Assembly (NCBI RefSeq): GCF_003148825.1
Contig: NZ_QGGZ01000003.1
Location: forward strand, 620,001 to 684,000
Source of the DNA: Streptomyces sp. CG 926
Lineage (GTDB): Bacteria > Actinomycetota > Actinomycetes > Streptomycetales > Streptomycetaceae
Reading direction: 5' to 3'
DNA: 64,000 bases
In this document: positions 25,380 through 32,911 of the stretch, one piece after another
Layout: each line of letters opens with the position of its first letter
How positions within the stretch are numbered: the stretch's first letter is position 1
Position numbers and translations under genes: made by a program
The notes under the pieces: generated by a model
Seen by the model: the letters and a program-made list of their open reading frames with translations, nothing else
Told to the model about the DNA's origin: nothing
Database searches by the model: none

Positions 25380-26291
25380 TCACAGGAAGCGGGGCAGCCC
25401 GGTCACCGACATCACCAGGGAGTAGAGGGAGGTGGTGGCGGTGATGAAGAGGCGGTTGTTCTTGGGGCCGCCGAAGGTGATGTTCGAGACCGGTTCGGGG
25501 ACGCGCAGGCGGCCGATCAAGGTGCCGTCCGCGGCGTAGCACCGGACGCCGTCCTCCATCGCGGCCGCCCACAGCCGGCCCTCGTCGTCGAAGCGGATGT
25601 TGTCGACGCCGGGGCAGGTGGTGAAGACGCGGTCGTCGGTGAGGGTGCCGGCGTCGGTGACCTTGAAGGCGCGGATGTGACCGGCCCGGGTGTCCGCGGC
25701 GTACAGCTCGCTCTCGTCGGGGGAGAAGACCAGGCCGTTCGGGCCGAGGAAGCCGTCGGCGACCATCCGGACCTCGCCGGTCGAGGGGTCGGCCCGGTAG
25801 AGGTTGCAGGCGCCGATCTCGCCGGCGGCGCGGTGGCCCTCGTAGTCGCTGGTGATGCCGAAGTCCGGATCGGAGAACCAGATGGAGCCGTCCGAGCGGA
25901 CGACCGCGTCGTTCGGACTGTTGAGCCGCTTGCCGTCGAAGCGGTCGGCGATGACGGTGAGACTGCCGTCCGGTTCGGTGCGGGTGACGCGCCGGTAGCC
26001 CTGCTCACAGGTGATCAGGCGGCCTTCGCGGTCCAGGGTGTTGCCGTTGGGGTGGCCGGCCGGGGAGCGGAAGACGGAGACCGCGCCGGTCGCCTCGTCC
26101 CAGCGCAGCATCCGGTCGTTGGGGATGTCGCTCCACACCAGCTGCCGCCACGCGGGCAGGTAGAGCGGGCCCTCCGCCCATCGGCAGTCGTCGTAGAGCC
26201 GATCCAGCCGGGCGTCGCCGTTGGCGCAGCGGCCGGTCCGGAATCGTTCATCCAGAATCTCGTACAAGGTGAGGTCGGCTATGGCAGACAT
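25380..26291 (-). CDS. SMP-30/gluconolactonase (LRE) family protein
   Basis: 303 residues with the six-bladed propeller features of the family: EGPLYLPAWRQLVWSDI near residue 38 (metal-ligand Glu), LNSPNDAVVRSDGSIWFSDP (metal-ligand Asn), and GPNGLVFSPDESELYAADT (metal-ligand Asp). Such enzymes hydrolyse sugar lactones or organophosphate-like esters with a divalent metal. The start at 26291 is divergent from an Lrp/AsnC regulator (107-bp gap), which may control it. Substrate not predictable. Confidence 0.87.
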   Translation of the reverse strand: MSAIADLTLYEILDERFRTGRCANGDARLDRLYDDCRWAEGPLYLPAWRQLVWSDIPNDRMLRWDEATGAVSVFRSPAGHPNGNTLDREGRLITCEQGYRRVTRTEPDGSLTVIADRFDGKRLNSPNDAVVRSDGSIWFSDPDFGITSDYEGHRAAGEIGACNLYRADPSTGEVRMVADGFLGPNGLVFSPDESELYAADTRAGHIRAFKVTDAGTLTDDRVFTTCPGVDNIRFDDEGRLWAAAMEDGVRCYAADGTLIGRLRVPEPVSNITFGGPKNNRLFITATTSLYSLVMSVTGLPRFL

Positions 26292-26398
26292 GATTCCCCC
26301 TGGAAGAGTTCTACCGAATTATGTTTGGCCTGATGGTGAGATTGCAGGATCAGGTACCGTCTTCGCAAGGGTCGACAGGCCCATGAGAGGAAGATTGC

Positions 26399-26833
26399 GT
26401 GGACGACATCGACCGTGCGCTCGTCCTGCGCCTGCAGCAGGACGCCGGCCAGTCGTACGCCGCTCTCGGCACGGCCGTCGGGCTCTCGGCGGGGGCCACC
26501 CACGAGCGGGTACGGAAACTGCGCGAGCGCGGGGTGATCCGGCGGACCACCGTGGACGTCGACCCGGCGGCCGTCGGCAGCGGCGTCCTGGCCTACGTGA
26601 TGGTCGACTCCAACGCCTGGATGGGCGAGTCCGGCGCCGACTTCGCCGCGATCCCCGAGATCCAGGAGGCGCACATCATCGCGGGCAGCGCGTCGGTACT
26701 GGTCAAGGTGCGTACGGCCTCGACCGAGCAGCTGCAGGACGTCCTGCGCCGCCTCTACGCCATCGACGGCGTCAGCGGTACGCACGCCACCGTCGTCCTG
26801 GACACCTTCTTCGAGCGGCCGCTCCCGCTGTGA
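26399..26833 (+). CDS. Lrp/AsnC-family transcriptional regulator
   Basis: 144 residues from GTG 26399 with GAGAGGAAG upstream. An N-terminal HTH (DDIDRALVLRLQQDAGQSYA, ALGTAVGLSAGATHERVRKL) is followed by an alpha/beta RAM effector domain (GVLAYVMVDSN...AHIIAGSASVLVKVRT). It is divergent from the SMP-30 gene and its stop overlaps the start of the DUF2797 gene (GTGA). Probably a local amino-acid-responsive regulator; ligand unknown. Confidence 0.9.
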   Translation: MDDIDRALVLRLQQDAGQSYAALGTAVGLSAGATHERVRKLRERGVIRRTTVDVDPAAVGSGVLAYVMVDSNAWMGESGADFAAIPEIQEAHIIAGSASVLVKVRTASTEQLQDVLRRLYAIDGVSGTHATVVLDTFFERPLPL

Positions 26834-27723
26834 CGTGGTGGTGCACCGGGATCCGGTGGAAGGCGGGACGCCCCGCCATCGGGTGGTACGGGGAGGGGCG
26901 CGGCGAGCGGGTGAGCGAGCTCGTCTTCGGGCAGCGGATCGCCTTCGCCGCACACGGGGAGCGGCACTGCCTCGGTGTGCGGCGGGCCGGGAGGCGCACG
27001 CCCTGCCCCACCGCGGACACCGTGCCGGGCCGCGCCGGGAACGCGCAGTGCCCCGAGTGCGCCCGCCTCGACCGGTCGTTCTCCGTGGCGGCCGACACCA
27101 ACGCCGCGGATCCGCGCACCTACCGGGTCTACCTGGCCTGGTTCGGGCCCGGCATGGTCAAGGTCGGGATCACCGCGGAGGAGCGCGGCTCCGCCCGGCT
27201 GCTGGAGCAGGGGGCGGTGGCATGGGCCTGGCTCGGGCGTGGCCCGCTGATGGCCACCCGCCGCACCGAGGAGCTGCTGCGCGCGGCGCTCGGGGTGCCC
27301 GACCGGATCGCGTACGCCCGTAAGCGCGGCGTACGGGCCCACCTGCCGGCAGCGTCCGATCGGGCCCGGGAGGTCGCCGAGCTGCACGCCCGGGCGACGG
27401 CGCTCGCCGGGTGGCCGGAGTCGCTGGAGCGGGTGGAGTGCGAAGTGAGCGACCACGCCGGGGCGTTCGGGCTGGACGCCCTGCCGGGCCTGCCGGGGCC
27501 GGGCCGGGTGCTCACCGAGATGGTGCCCGGCGGGTGTGTCGTGGGCCGGCTGGCGGGCGCGGCCGGTCCCGATCTGCACCTCGCCGACGGACTGGTGGTG
27601 GACACCCGGCTGCTGGCGGGCTGGGAGCTCGTCGCCGCGGGGGACGAGGCCGCGACCTCGGTCCCGACGGCGCAGATCCCGTCCGCCTCCGGGGGGCCCG
27701 CTGAGCAGGGCGGGCTGTTCTGA
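26830..27723 (+). CDS. DUF2797 domain protein
   Basis: 297 residues from GTG 26830, overlapping the Lrp gene by 4 bases. The N-terminal part has a Cys-rich cluster (HCLGVRRAGRRTPCPT...NAQCPECARLD) that could bind zinc. The central block YRVYLAWFGPGMVKVGITAE resembles the catalytic core region of GIY-YIG-like folds (VYLxxF...KVGxT). DUF2797 is a conserved actinobacterial family without experimental function as far as I know. Translational coupling suggests expression together with the regulator. Confidence 0.75.
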   Translation: MTWWCTGIRWKAGRPAIGWYGEGRGERVSELVFGQRIAFAAHGERHCLGVRRAGRRTPCPTADTVPGRAGNAQCPECARLDRSFSVAADTNAADPRTYRVYLAWFGPGMVKVGITAEERGSARLLEQGAVAWAWLGRGPLMATRRTEELLRAALGVPDRIAYARKRGVRAHLPAASDRAREVAELHARATALAGWPESLERVECEVSDHAGAFGLDALPGLPGPGRVLTEMVPGGCVVGRLAGAAGPDLHLADGLVVDTRLLAGWELVAAGDEAATSVPTAQIPSASGGPAEQGGLF

Positions 27724-27878
27724 CCGGGGTTGCCCGTGGCCCGGCCCGTGGCTCGGAGTACGGCGCGGGTTCGGCTCGGCTCGGGTCGTGGCGGCCAAGG
27801 TCAAAACTTGGATCCCTTCGGCCTTCCGGGGCCGATTCCGGTGGACAGGCCAGGGGCGCTCCGCCGAGGGTGTTCGAC

Positions 27879-28217
27879 ATGACCATCGAGCCGGTACAGG
27901 CCTTCGAACCCCCTTATGTCATGGCCGTTTTCAGCAACATCCGCACGGCCGACGACAGCGGATACCCCGAGACCCTCGCGAGGATGAAGGAGCTCGTCCG
28001 GACGAATCCGGGCTACCTCGGCTACGAGTCCGCGCGCACCCCGGGAGGCCTCGGTATCACCGTCGCCTACTTCCGCGACCACGAGTCCCTCACCCTGTGG
28101 CGTAGGGACATGGAGCACCAGGCGGCCATGCACCAGGGCCGCTCCGACTGGTACGAGAGCTACACCCTGCACGTCGGGACCGTCGAGCGGAGCCACGGCT
28201 TTGTCCGCAACGGCTGA
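27879..28217 (+). CDS. Antibiotic-biosynthesis-monooxygenase-like small protein
   Basis: 112 residues from ATG 27879 with GAGGG eight bases upstream (GTG 27870 is an alternative). Single ferredoxin-like ABM fold: PPYVMAVFSNIRTADD, MKELVRTNPGYLGYESAR, ITVAYFRDHESLTLWRRD. The closest remembered group is the heme-degrading/ABM family found next to catabolic genes. It overlaps the amidohydrolase start by 17 bases, so the two are probably coupled. Confidence 0.78.
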   Translation: MTIEPVQAFEPPYVMAVFSNIRTADDSGYPETLARMKELVRTNPGYLGYESARTPGGLGITVAYFRDHESLTLWRRDMEHQAAMHQGRSDWYESYTLHVGTVERSHGFVRNG

Positions 28218-29082
28218 GGCGGTCCACGCCTTCCGGGAGCGGCTCGGGCTGCCGGGACTGGTCGACGTCCACACCCACTTCATGCCCGAGCGGGTCCTGG
28301 CCAAGGTGTGGGACTACTTCGACGCGGTGGGCCCGCTGACCGGCGTCGAGTGGCCCATCACCTACCGGCACGAGGAGGAGCGGCGCGTGGCGCTCCTGCG
28401 GGAGTTCGGGGTCCGGGCCTTCACCGCCATGCTCTACCCGCACAAACCGGCGATGGCCGCCTGGCTCAACGCCTGGTCCGCCGACTTCGCCGCCCGCACT
28501 CCCGACTGCCTGCACACCGCGACCTTCTTCCCGGAGGAGGGGGTGAGCGCGTACGTCCGCCAGGCCGTCGAGTCCGGGGCGCGGATCTTCAAGTCGCACC
28601 TCCAGGTCGGTGGCTACGACCCGAACGACGAGCGGCTCGACCCCGTCTGGGGGCTGCTCGCCGAGGCCGGCCTGCCGATCGTGATCCACTGCGCCTCCGG
28701 CCCCGTCCCGGGCAAGCACACCGGCCCCGAGCCGATCGCTCGGCTGCTGGCCCGCCACCCGAGGCTGCCCCTGGTCATCGCCCACATGGGCATGCCCGAG
28801 TACACCGATTTCCTCGACCTCGCCGACCGGTACGCCGAGGTGCGCCTGGACACCACCATGTCCTTCACCGATTTCTCCGAGCGGATGTACGGCTTCCCGT
28901 CCGGGGATCTGGGACGCCTCGCGGACCTCGGCGACCGGATCCTCCTCGGCACCGACTTCCCGAACATTCCCTACCCCTACGAGCACCAGCTCGCCGCGCT
29001 CGAACGGCTCGGTCTCGGCGACGACTGGCTGCGGGCGGTCTGCCACGACAACGGCGCCCGGCTGTTCCGCCTCGACGGCTGA
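28201..29082 (+). CDS. Amidohydrolase-family (ACMSD-like, amidohydro_2) protein
   Basis: 293 residues from TTG 28201, with CGGAG seven bases upstream and overlapping the previous gene. Metal-site motifs of the amidohydrolase barrel are all present: VDVHTHFMPER (two His), FKSHLQVGGYD, PIVIHCASG (His), LPLVIAHMGMP (His) and LLGTDFPN (Asp). Family members decarboxylate or hydrolyse small carboxylates using zinc. The pairing with an ABM protein suggests a minor catabolic unit. Substrate unknown. Confidence 0.85.
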   Translation: MSATAEAVHAFRERLGLPGLVDVHTHFMPERVLAKVWDYFDAVGPLTGVEWPITYRHEEERRVALLREFGVRAFTAMLYPHKPAMAAWLNAWSADFAARTPDCLHTATFFPEEGVSAYVRQAVESGARIFKSHLQVGGYDPNDERLDPVWGLLAEAGLPIVIHCASGPVPGKHTGPEPIARLLARHPRLPLVIAHMGMPEYTDFLDLADRYAEVRLDTTMSFTDFSERMYGFPSGDLGRLADLGDRILLGTDFPNIPYPYEHQLAALERLGLGDDWLRAVCHDNGARLFRLDG

Positions 29083-29118
29083 CGGCTGACGGCTGACGGT
29101 TGACGGCCGGATTCCTTT

Positions 29119-29137
29119 CTCAGGAAATTCACAGGAA
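29119..29137 (+). promoter_or_regulatory. Tandem repeats likely bound by the OmpR-type regulator
   Basis: CTCAGGAA at 29119-29126 and CACAGGAA at 29130-29137 are spaced 11 bp apart, the one-turn spacing typical of OmpR/PhoB-class dimers. They lie about 45 bp before the response-regulator start, which lacks a clear ribosome-binding site and may be leaderless. A short GACGGCT tandem repeat precedes them at 29079-29107. Confidence 0.5.
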
Positions 29138-29179
29138 GGCACAAGAACGCTCTCAGAGGCGCCGGACAGCCTCTTCGGT

Positions 29180-30001
29180 ATGACTGCGACGACCACCTCC
29201 CATGCGTCCACGTCCACCAACCACCCCGCGGCCCTGGTGCGGCCCGACGGCGGGCCCTGCCGGGTACTCGTCGTCGACGACGAGGCCTCGCTCTCCGAGC
29301 TGCTGTCCATGGCCCTGCGCTACGAGGGCTGCGAGGTCCGCAGCGCCGGCGACGGGGCGGGCGCGGTGCGGGCGGCGCGGGAGTTCCGGCCCGACGTGGT
29401 CGTCCTCGACATCATGCTTCCCGACATGGACGGCCTGGCCGTCCTCGGGCGGCTGCGCCGGGAGATCCCCCAGGTCCCCGTGCTGTTCCTGACCGCCAAG
29501 GACTCGCTGGAGGACCGGATCGCGGGCCTCACGGCGGGCGGCGACGACTACGTCACCAAGCCCTTCAGCCTGGAGGAGGTCGTGGCCCGGCTGCGCGGCC
29601 TCGTCCGGCGCTCCGGGGCGGCGCAGGCCGCGCGTGGCGGTTCGGTGCTGGCCGTCGGCGATCTGCGGCTGGACGAGGACAGCCACGAGGTGGTGCGGGG
29701 CACCCGGGAGGTCCACCTGACCGCCACCGAGTTCGAGCTGCTGCGCTACCTGATGCGCAACCCGCGCCGCGTGCTGAGCAAGGCGCAGATCCTGGACCGG
29801 GTGTGGTCCTACGACTTCGGCGGCCAGGCCAATGTGGTCGAGCTCTACATCTCCTACCTGCGCAGGAAGCTGGAGAGCGGTCTCGGTATGCCGCCGATGA
29901 TCCACACCCGGCGCGGCGCCGGATACCTGATCAAGCCGGCCGAGTCGGCCGAGTCGGCCAAGCTGTCGGAGTCGGCCAAGACGGCCAAGACGGCCGAGTA
30001 G
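29180..30001 (+). CDS. OmpR/PhoB-family response regulator
   Basis: 273 residues. Receiver domain at about 27-140 with acidic pocket DDE (33-35), phospho-acceptor Asp77 (VVVLDIMLPDMDG) and the conserved Lys in VTKPFSLEE. Winged-helix output at about 155-255 (EVHLTATEFELLRYLMRNPR, VVELYISYLRRKLE, HTRRGAGYLIKP). The C-terminus ends in a repetitive AESAKLSESAKTAKTAE tail not needed by the fold. The stop codon shares its last base with the GTG of the kinase gene, so the two are translationally coupled. Confidence 0.94.
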   Translation: MTATTTSHASTSTNHPAALVRPDGGPCRVLVVDDEASLSELLSMALRYEGCEVRSAGDGAGAVRAAREFRPDVVVLDIMLPDMDGLAVLGRLRREIPQVPVLFLTAKDSLEDRIAGLTAGGDDYVTKPFSLEEVVARLRGLVRRSGAAQAARGGSVLAVGDLRLDEDSHEVVRGTREVHLTATEFELLRYLMRNPRRVLSKAQILDRVWSYDFGGQANVVELYISYLRRKLESGLGMPPMIHTRRGAGYLIKPAESAESAKLSESAKTAKTAE

Positions 30002-31611
30002 TGGCCCTGCGCACGAAACGGCGGCCGCGTGGCCGCCGGCCCTGGTCCCTACGCACCCGGCTCGTCGTCTCCGCGGTCGCCCTGATCGCCGTGGTGGGCA
30101 CGGCCATCGGGACCGTCACCACCTTCGCCCTGCGCTCGTACCTGGTCACCGAGCTCGACGAGCAGCTGAAGACCGCCGTGAGGATGGCCGTCCGGGCGCC
30201 CGGAGGGAAGCCGGCCCGGGAGAACGGCGCCGGCTTCGTCATGGCCCCCGGCAGCCCGCTGGACGCCGCCGGGATCCGCTTCGATCCCGCCGGGACCGTG
30301 CTCGGTACCGCCCGCAACGCCCGCGTCGACGGATGGTCTCTCGACCAGGCGCCGCCGCTCACCGAGGCCCAGGGCAAGGCCCTCGCCCAGGCCGCCAAGG
30401 CCGCCCGCACGGCCGCGCGGGGCGAGCCCGGGCCGGTGGACACGGAGCTTCCGGGCCTCGGCAGCTACCGGGTGCGGATCGCTCCTGACGGGAGCCTCGC
30501 CCTCGCCTTCCCGCTGGGCGACGTCGACTCCACCGTGCGCACCCTGGTCGGGGTGGAGCTGTGCGTCACGCTGGCCGGGCTGATCGCAGCCTCGCTCGCC
30601 GGGCAGGCCCTGGTCGGGGTCGCCCTGCGCCCGCTGCGCCGGGTGGCCGCCACCGCCACCCGGGTCTCCGAACTCCCTCTGCACGAGGGCGAGCCCGACC
30701 TCCGCGAGCGGGTCCCGGACGCCGAGGCCGACCCCCGTACCGAAGTGGGCCAGGTCGGCGCGGCCCTCAACCGGATGCTGGGTCATGTCTCCTCCGCCCT
30801 CACGGCCCGGCAGCAGAGCGAGATGCGGGTCCGGCAGTTCGTCGCCGACGCCAGTCATGAGCTGCGCACCCCGCTGGCCTCCATCCGCGGCTACGCCGAA
30901 CTGACCCGCCGGGGACGCGAGGAGCCGGGTCCCGACACCCGGCACGCCCTCGGCCGGATCGAGTCCGAGGCCACCCGGATGACCGGCCTGGTCGAGGACT
31001 TGCTGTTGCTGGCCCGGCTCGACGCGGGCCGCCCGCTCTCCACCGGCGACTCCGAAACCGACCTGGCCCCGCTCGTCGTCGACGCCGTCAGCGACGCCCG
31101 GGCCGCGGGCCCCGAACACCACTGGCGCCTGAGCCTGCCCGAGGAGCCGGCCCCGATCCGGGCCGACCCGGCCCGGATCCAGCAGGTTCTGGTGAACCTG
31201 CTGGCCAACGCCCGTACGCACACCCCTGCGGGCACCACCGTCACCGCGCGCGTTTCACGTGAAACATCCGCCGTCCGGCTGCGGATCGAGGACGACGGGC
31301 CCGGGATCGCCCCCGACCTGCTCCCCCGCGTTTTCGAGCGCTTCGCCCGCGGTGACGCCTCCCGCTCCCGCGTGGCCGGCTCCACCGGACTCGGGCTGGC
31401 CATCGTCCAGGCCGTGGTCACGGCGCACGGCGGGCGGGTCGAGGTGCGGAGCGAGCCCGGACGGACCTGCTTCGAGGTCCTGCTGCCGCATGCGCGGCCC
31501 GACCGGCCGGACTCACCGGTAGGACAGCCGGACTCGCAGGCAGAGCAGCCGGACTCACCAGCAGGACAGCCGGACTCACAGGCAGGGCACAGGCTCAGCA
31601 CACAGCGGTGA
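30001..31611 (+). CDS. Membrane sensor histidine kinase
   Basis: 536 residues from GTG 30001. Two transmembrane helices (about 19-43 and 175-200) flank an extracytoplasmic sensor domain; then HAMP, the H-box VADASHELRTPLASIRGY, N-box QQVLVNLLANARTHTP, G1 (DDGPGIAPDLL), F- and G2 (STGLGLAIVQAVV) boxes. All catalytic motifs are intact. A perfect parS palindrome is embedded at 31252-31265 and read as V-S-R-E-T between the N and G1 boxes. The tail is four copies of a 7-residue repeat. With its regulator it probably controls the two glycosyltransferase genes that follow. Confidence 0.94.
   Translation: MALRTKRRPRGRRPWSLRTRLVVSAVALIAVVGTAIGTVTTFALRSYLVTELDEQLKTAVRMAVRAPGGKPARENGAGFVMAPGSPLDAAGIRFDPAGTVLGTARNARVDGWSLDQAPPLTEAQGKALAQAAKAARTAARGEPGPVDTELPGLGSYRVRIAPDGSLALAFPLGDVDSTVRTLVGVELCVTLAGLIAASLAGQALVGVALRPLRRVAATATRVSELPLHEGEPDLRERVPDAEADPRTEVGQVGAALNRMLGHVSSALTARQQSEMRVRQFVADASHELRTPLASIRGYAELTRRGREEPGPDTRHALGRIESEATRMTGLVEDLLLLARLDAGRPLSTGDSETDLAPLVVDAVSDARAAGPEHHWRLSLPEEPAPIRADPARIQQVLVNLLANARTHTPAGTTVTARVSRETSAVRLRIEDDGPGIAPDLLPRVFERFARGDASRSRVAGSTGLGLAIVQAVVTAHGGRVEVRSEPGRTCFEVLLPHARPDRPDSPVGQPDSQAEQPDSPAGQPDSQAGHRLSTQR
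31252..31265. other. parS site 4, inside the histidine-kinase gene
   Basis: Perfect GTTTCACGTGAAAC within the ATPase-domain coding region, read as V-S-R-E-T, the same five residues encoded by site 1. Confidence 0.9.
31507..31590 (+). repeat. Four 21-bp tandem repeats at the 3' end of the kinase gene
   Basis: CCGGACTC recurs at 31507, 31528, 31549 and 31570, giving heptapeptides PDSPVGQ, PDSQAEQ, PDSPAGQ and PDSQAGH. In-frame tandem expansion after the catalytic domain. Confidence 0.85.
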
Positions 31612-31617
31612 CAGGGC

Positions 31618-31662
31618 GCCCCGGGAGTGTCGGACCATGCGAACCGACACCTCTCCCGGGGC
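31618..31662 (+). promoter_or_regulatory. Hairpin enclosing the start codon of the GT2 gene
   Basis: Outer arms GCCCCGGGAG (31618-31627) / CTCCCGGGGC (31653-31662) and inner arms TGTCGG (31628-31633) / CCGACA (31644-31649) form a 16-bp stem with a 3-nt bulge. The loop holds the ATG at 31637 and the outer arm contains the GGGAG ribosome-binding site. It could terminate the kinase transcript or block translation of the glycosyltransferase. Confidence 0.7.
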
Positions 31663-32911
31663 CCTTCCGGCAAGGGCGCCCCTCGCGCTCGTGCCCGGCG
31701 AGCCCGTCCTCGACGTGGTGATCCCCGTCTTCAACGAGGAGAAGGACCTCGGCCCGTGCGTCCGCAGACTGCACGAGCACCTCGCCCGGACCTTCCCCTA
31801 CCCCTTCCGGATCACCGTCGCGGACAACGCGAGCACCGACCGCACCCCCGAGGTCGCGCGCGGGCTCGCCGCCGCGCTGGACGGCGTACGCAGCACCCGG
31901 CTGGAGGAGAAGGGCCGGGGCAGGGCCCTGCGTCAGGTGTGGTCCGGTTCCGACGCCCCCGTCCTCGCCTATATGGACGTGGACCTCTCCACCGACCTCA
32001 ACGCCCTGCTTCCACTGGTCGCACCGCTGATCTCCGGCCACTCCGACCTCGCCATCGGCACCCGCCTGGCCCGGTCCTCACGGGTGGTCCGGGGCGCCAA
32101 GCGGGAGTTCATCTCACGCGCCTACAACCTCTTCCTGCGGTCCTCACTCGCCGCCCGGTTCAGCGACGCGCAGTGCGGCTTCAAGGCGATCCGCCGCGAG
32201 GTCGCCGAGCGGCTGCTGCCGCTGGTGGAGGACACGGGCTGGTTCTTCGACACCGAGCTCCTCGTGCTCGCCGAACGCGCCGGGCTGCGGATCCACGAGG
32301 TTCCGGTGGACTGGGTCGACGACCCCGACTCCACCGTCCACATCGTCCGGACCGCCACCGAGGACCTCAAGGGCGTCTGGCGCGTGGGCCGGGCTCTGGC
32401 GGTCGGCGCCCTCCCGCTGGACCGACTCGCACGCCCCTTCGGCGACGATCCGCGCGACCGCGCCGCACTGCCCGGAGTGGAGGGCGGACTCGCCCGCCAG
32501 CTGCTCGGCTTCTGCGCCGTCGGAGCGCTGTCGACCGTGCTCTATCTGCTCCTGTACTCCGCCTTCCGCGCCGGGACCGGTCCGCAGTTCGCCAACGGCG
32601 CCGCGCTGCTGCTCTCCGCGATCGCCAACACCGCCGCCAACCGCCGGCTCACCTTCGGGGTGCGCGGCCGGGACCGGGCCGTACGCCACCAGGCCCAAGG
32701 CCTCGTGGTGTTCGGCATCGGGCTGGCCCTGACCAGCGGCTCCCTCGCCGCGCTCGGGGCGGCCACGGCCGATCCCGCGCACAGCACCGAACTGGCCGTG
32801 CTGATCACCGCCAACCTCGCCGCCACCGTGCTGCGCTTCCTGCTCTTCCGCGCCTGGGTCTTCCCCGAGCGGCGCGACACTCCCGTGAACGTGAAGGACG
32901 ACATCCGATGA
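31637..32911 (+). CDS. GT2 glycosyltransferase fused to a GtrA-like membrane domain
   Basis: 424 residues. The N-terminal catalytic part (about 25-255) is a polyprenyl/dolichyl-phosphate sugar synthase: VLDVVIPVFNEEKDLGPCV, nucleotide-binding ADNASTDRT, the DxD site YMDVDLSTD and SDAQCGFKAIRREVAERLLP. The C-terminal part (about 290-415) has four membrane helices of GtrA type (LLGFCAVGALSTVLYLLLYS...IANTAANRRLTFG). The product is likely a lipid-linked hexose used by a membrane transferase. The stop overlaps the next ATG (ATGA), linking it directly to the ArnT-like gene. Confidence 0.9.
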   Translation: MRTDTSPGALPARAPLALVPGEPVLDVVIPVFNEEKDLGPCVRRLHEHLARTFPYPFRITVADNASTDRTPEVARGLAAALDGVRSTRLEEKGRGRALRQVWSGSDAPVLAYMDVDLSTDLNALLPLVAPLISGHSDLAIGTRLARSSRVVRGAKREFISRAYNLFLRSSLAARFSDAQCGFKAIRREVAERLLPLVEDTGWFFDTELLVLAERAGLRIHEVPVDWVDDPDSTVHIVRTATEDLKGVWRVGRALAVGALPLDRLARPFGDDPRDRAALPGVEGGLARQLLGFCAVGALSTVLYLLLYSAFRAGTGPQFANGAALLLSAIANTAANRRLTFGVRGRDRAVRHQAQGLVVFGIGLALTSGSLAALGAATADPAHSTELAVLITANLAATVLRFLLFRAWVFPERRDTPVNVKDDIR

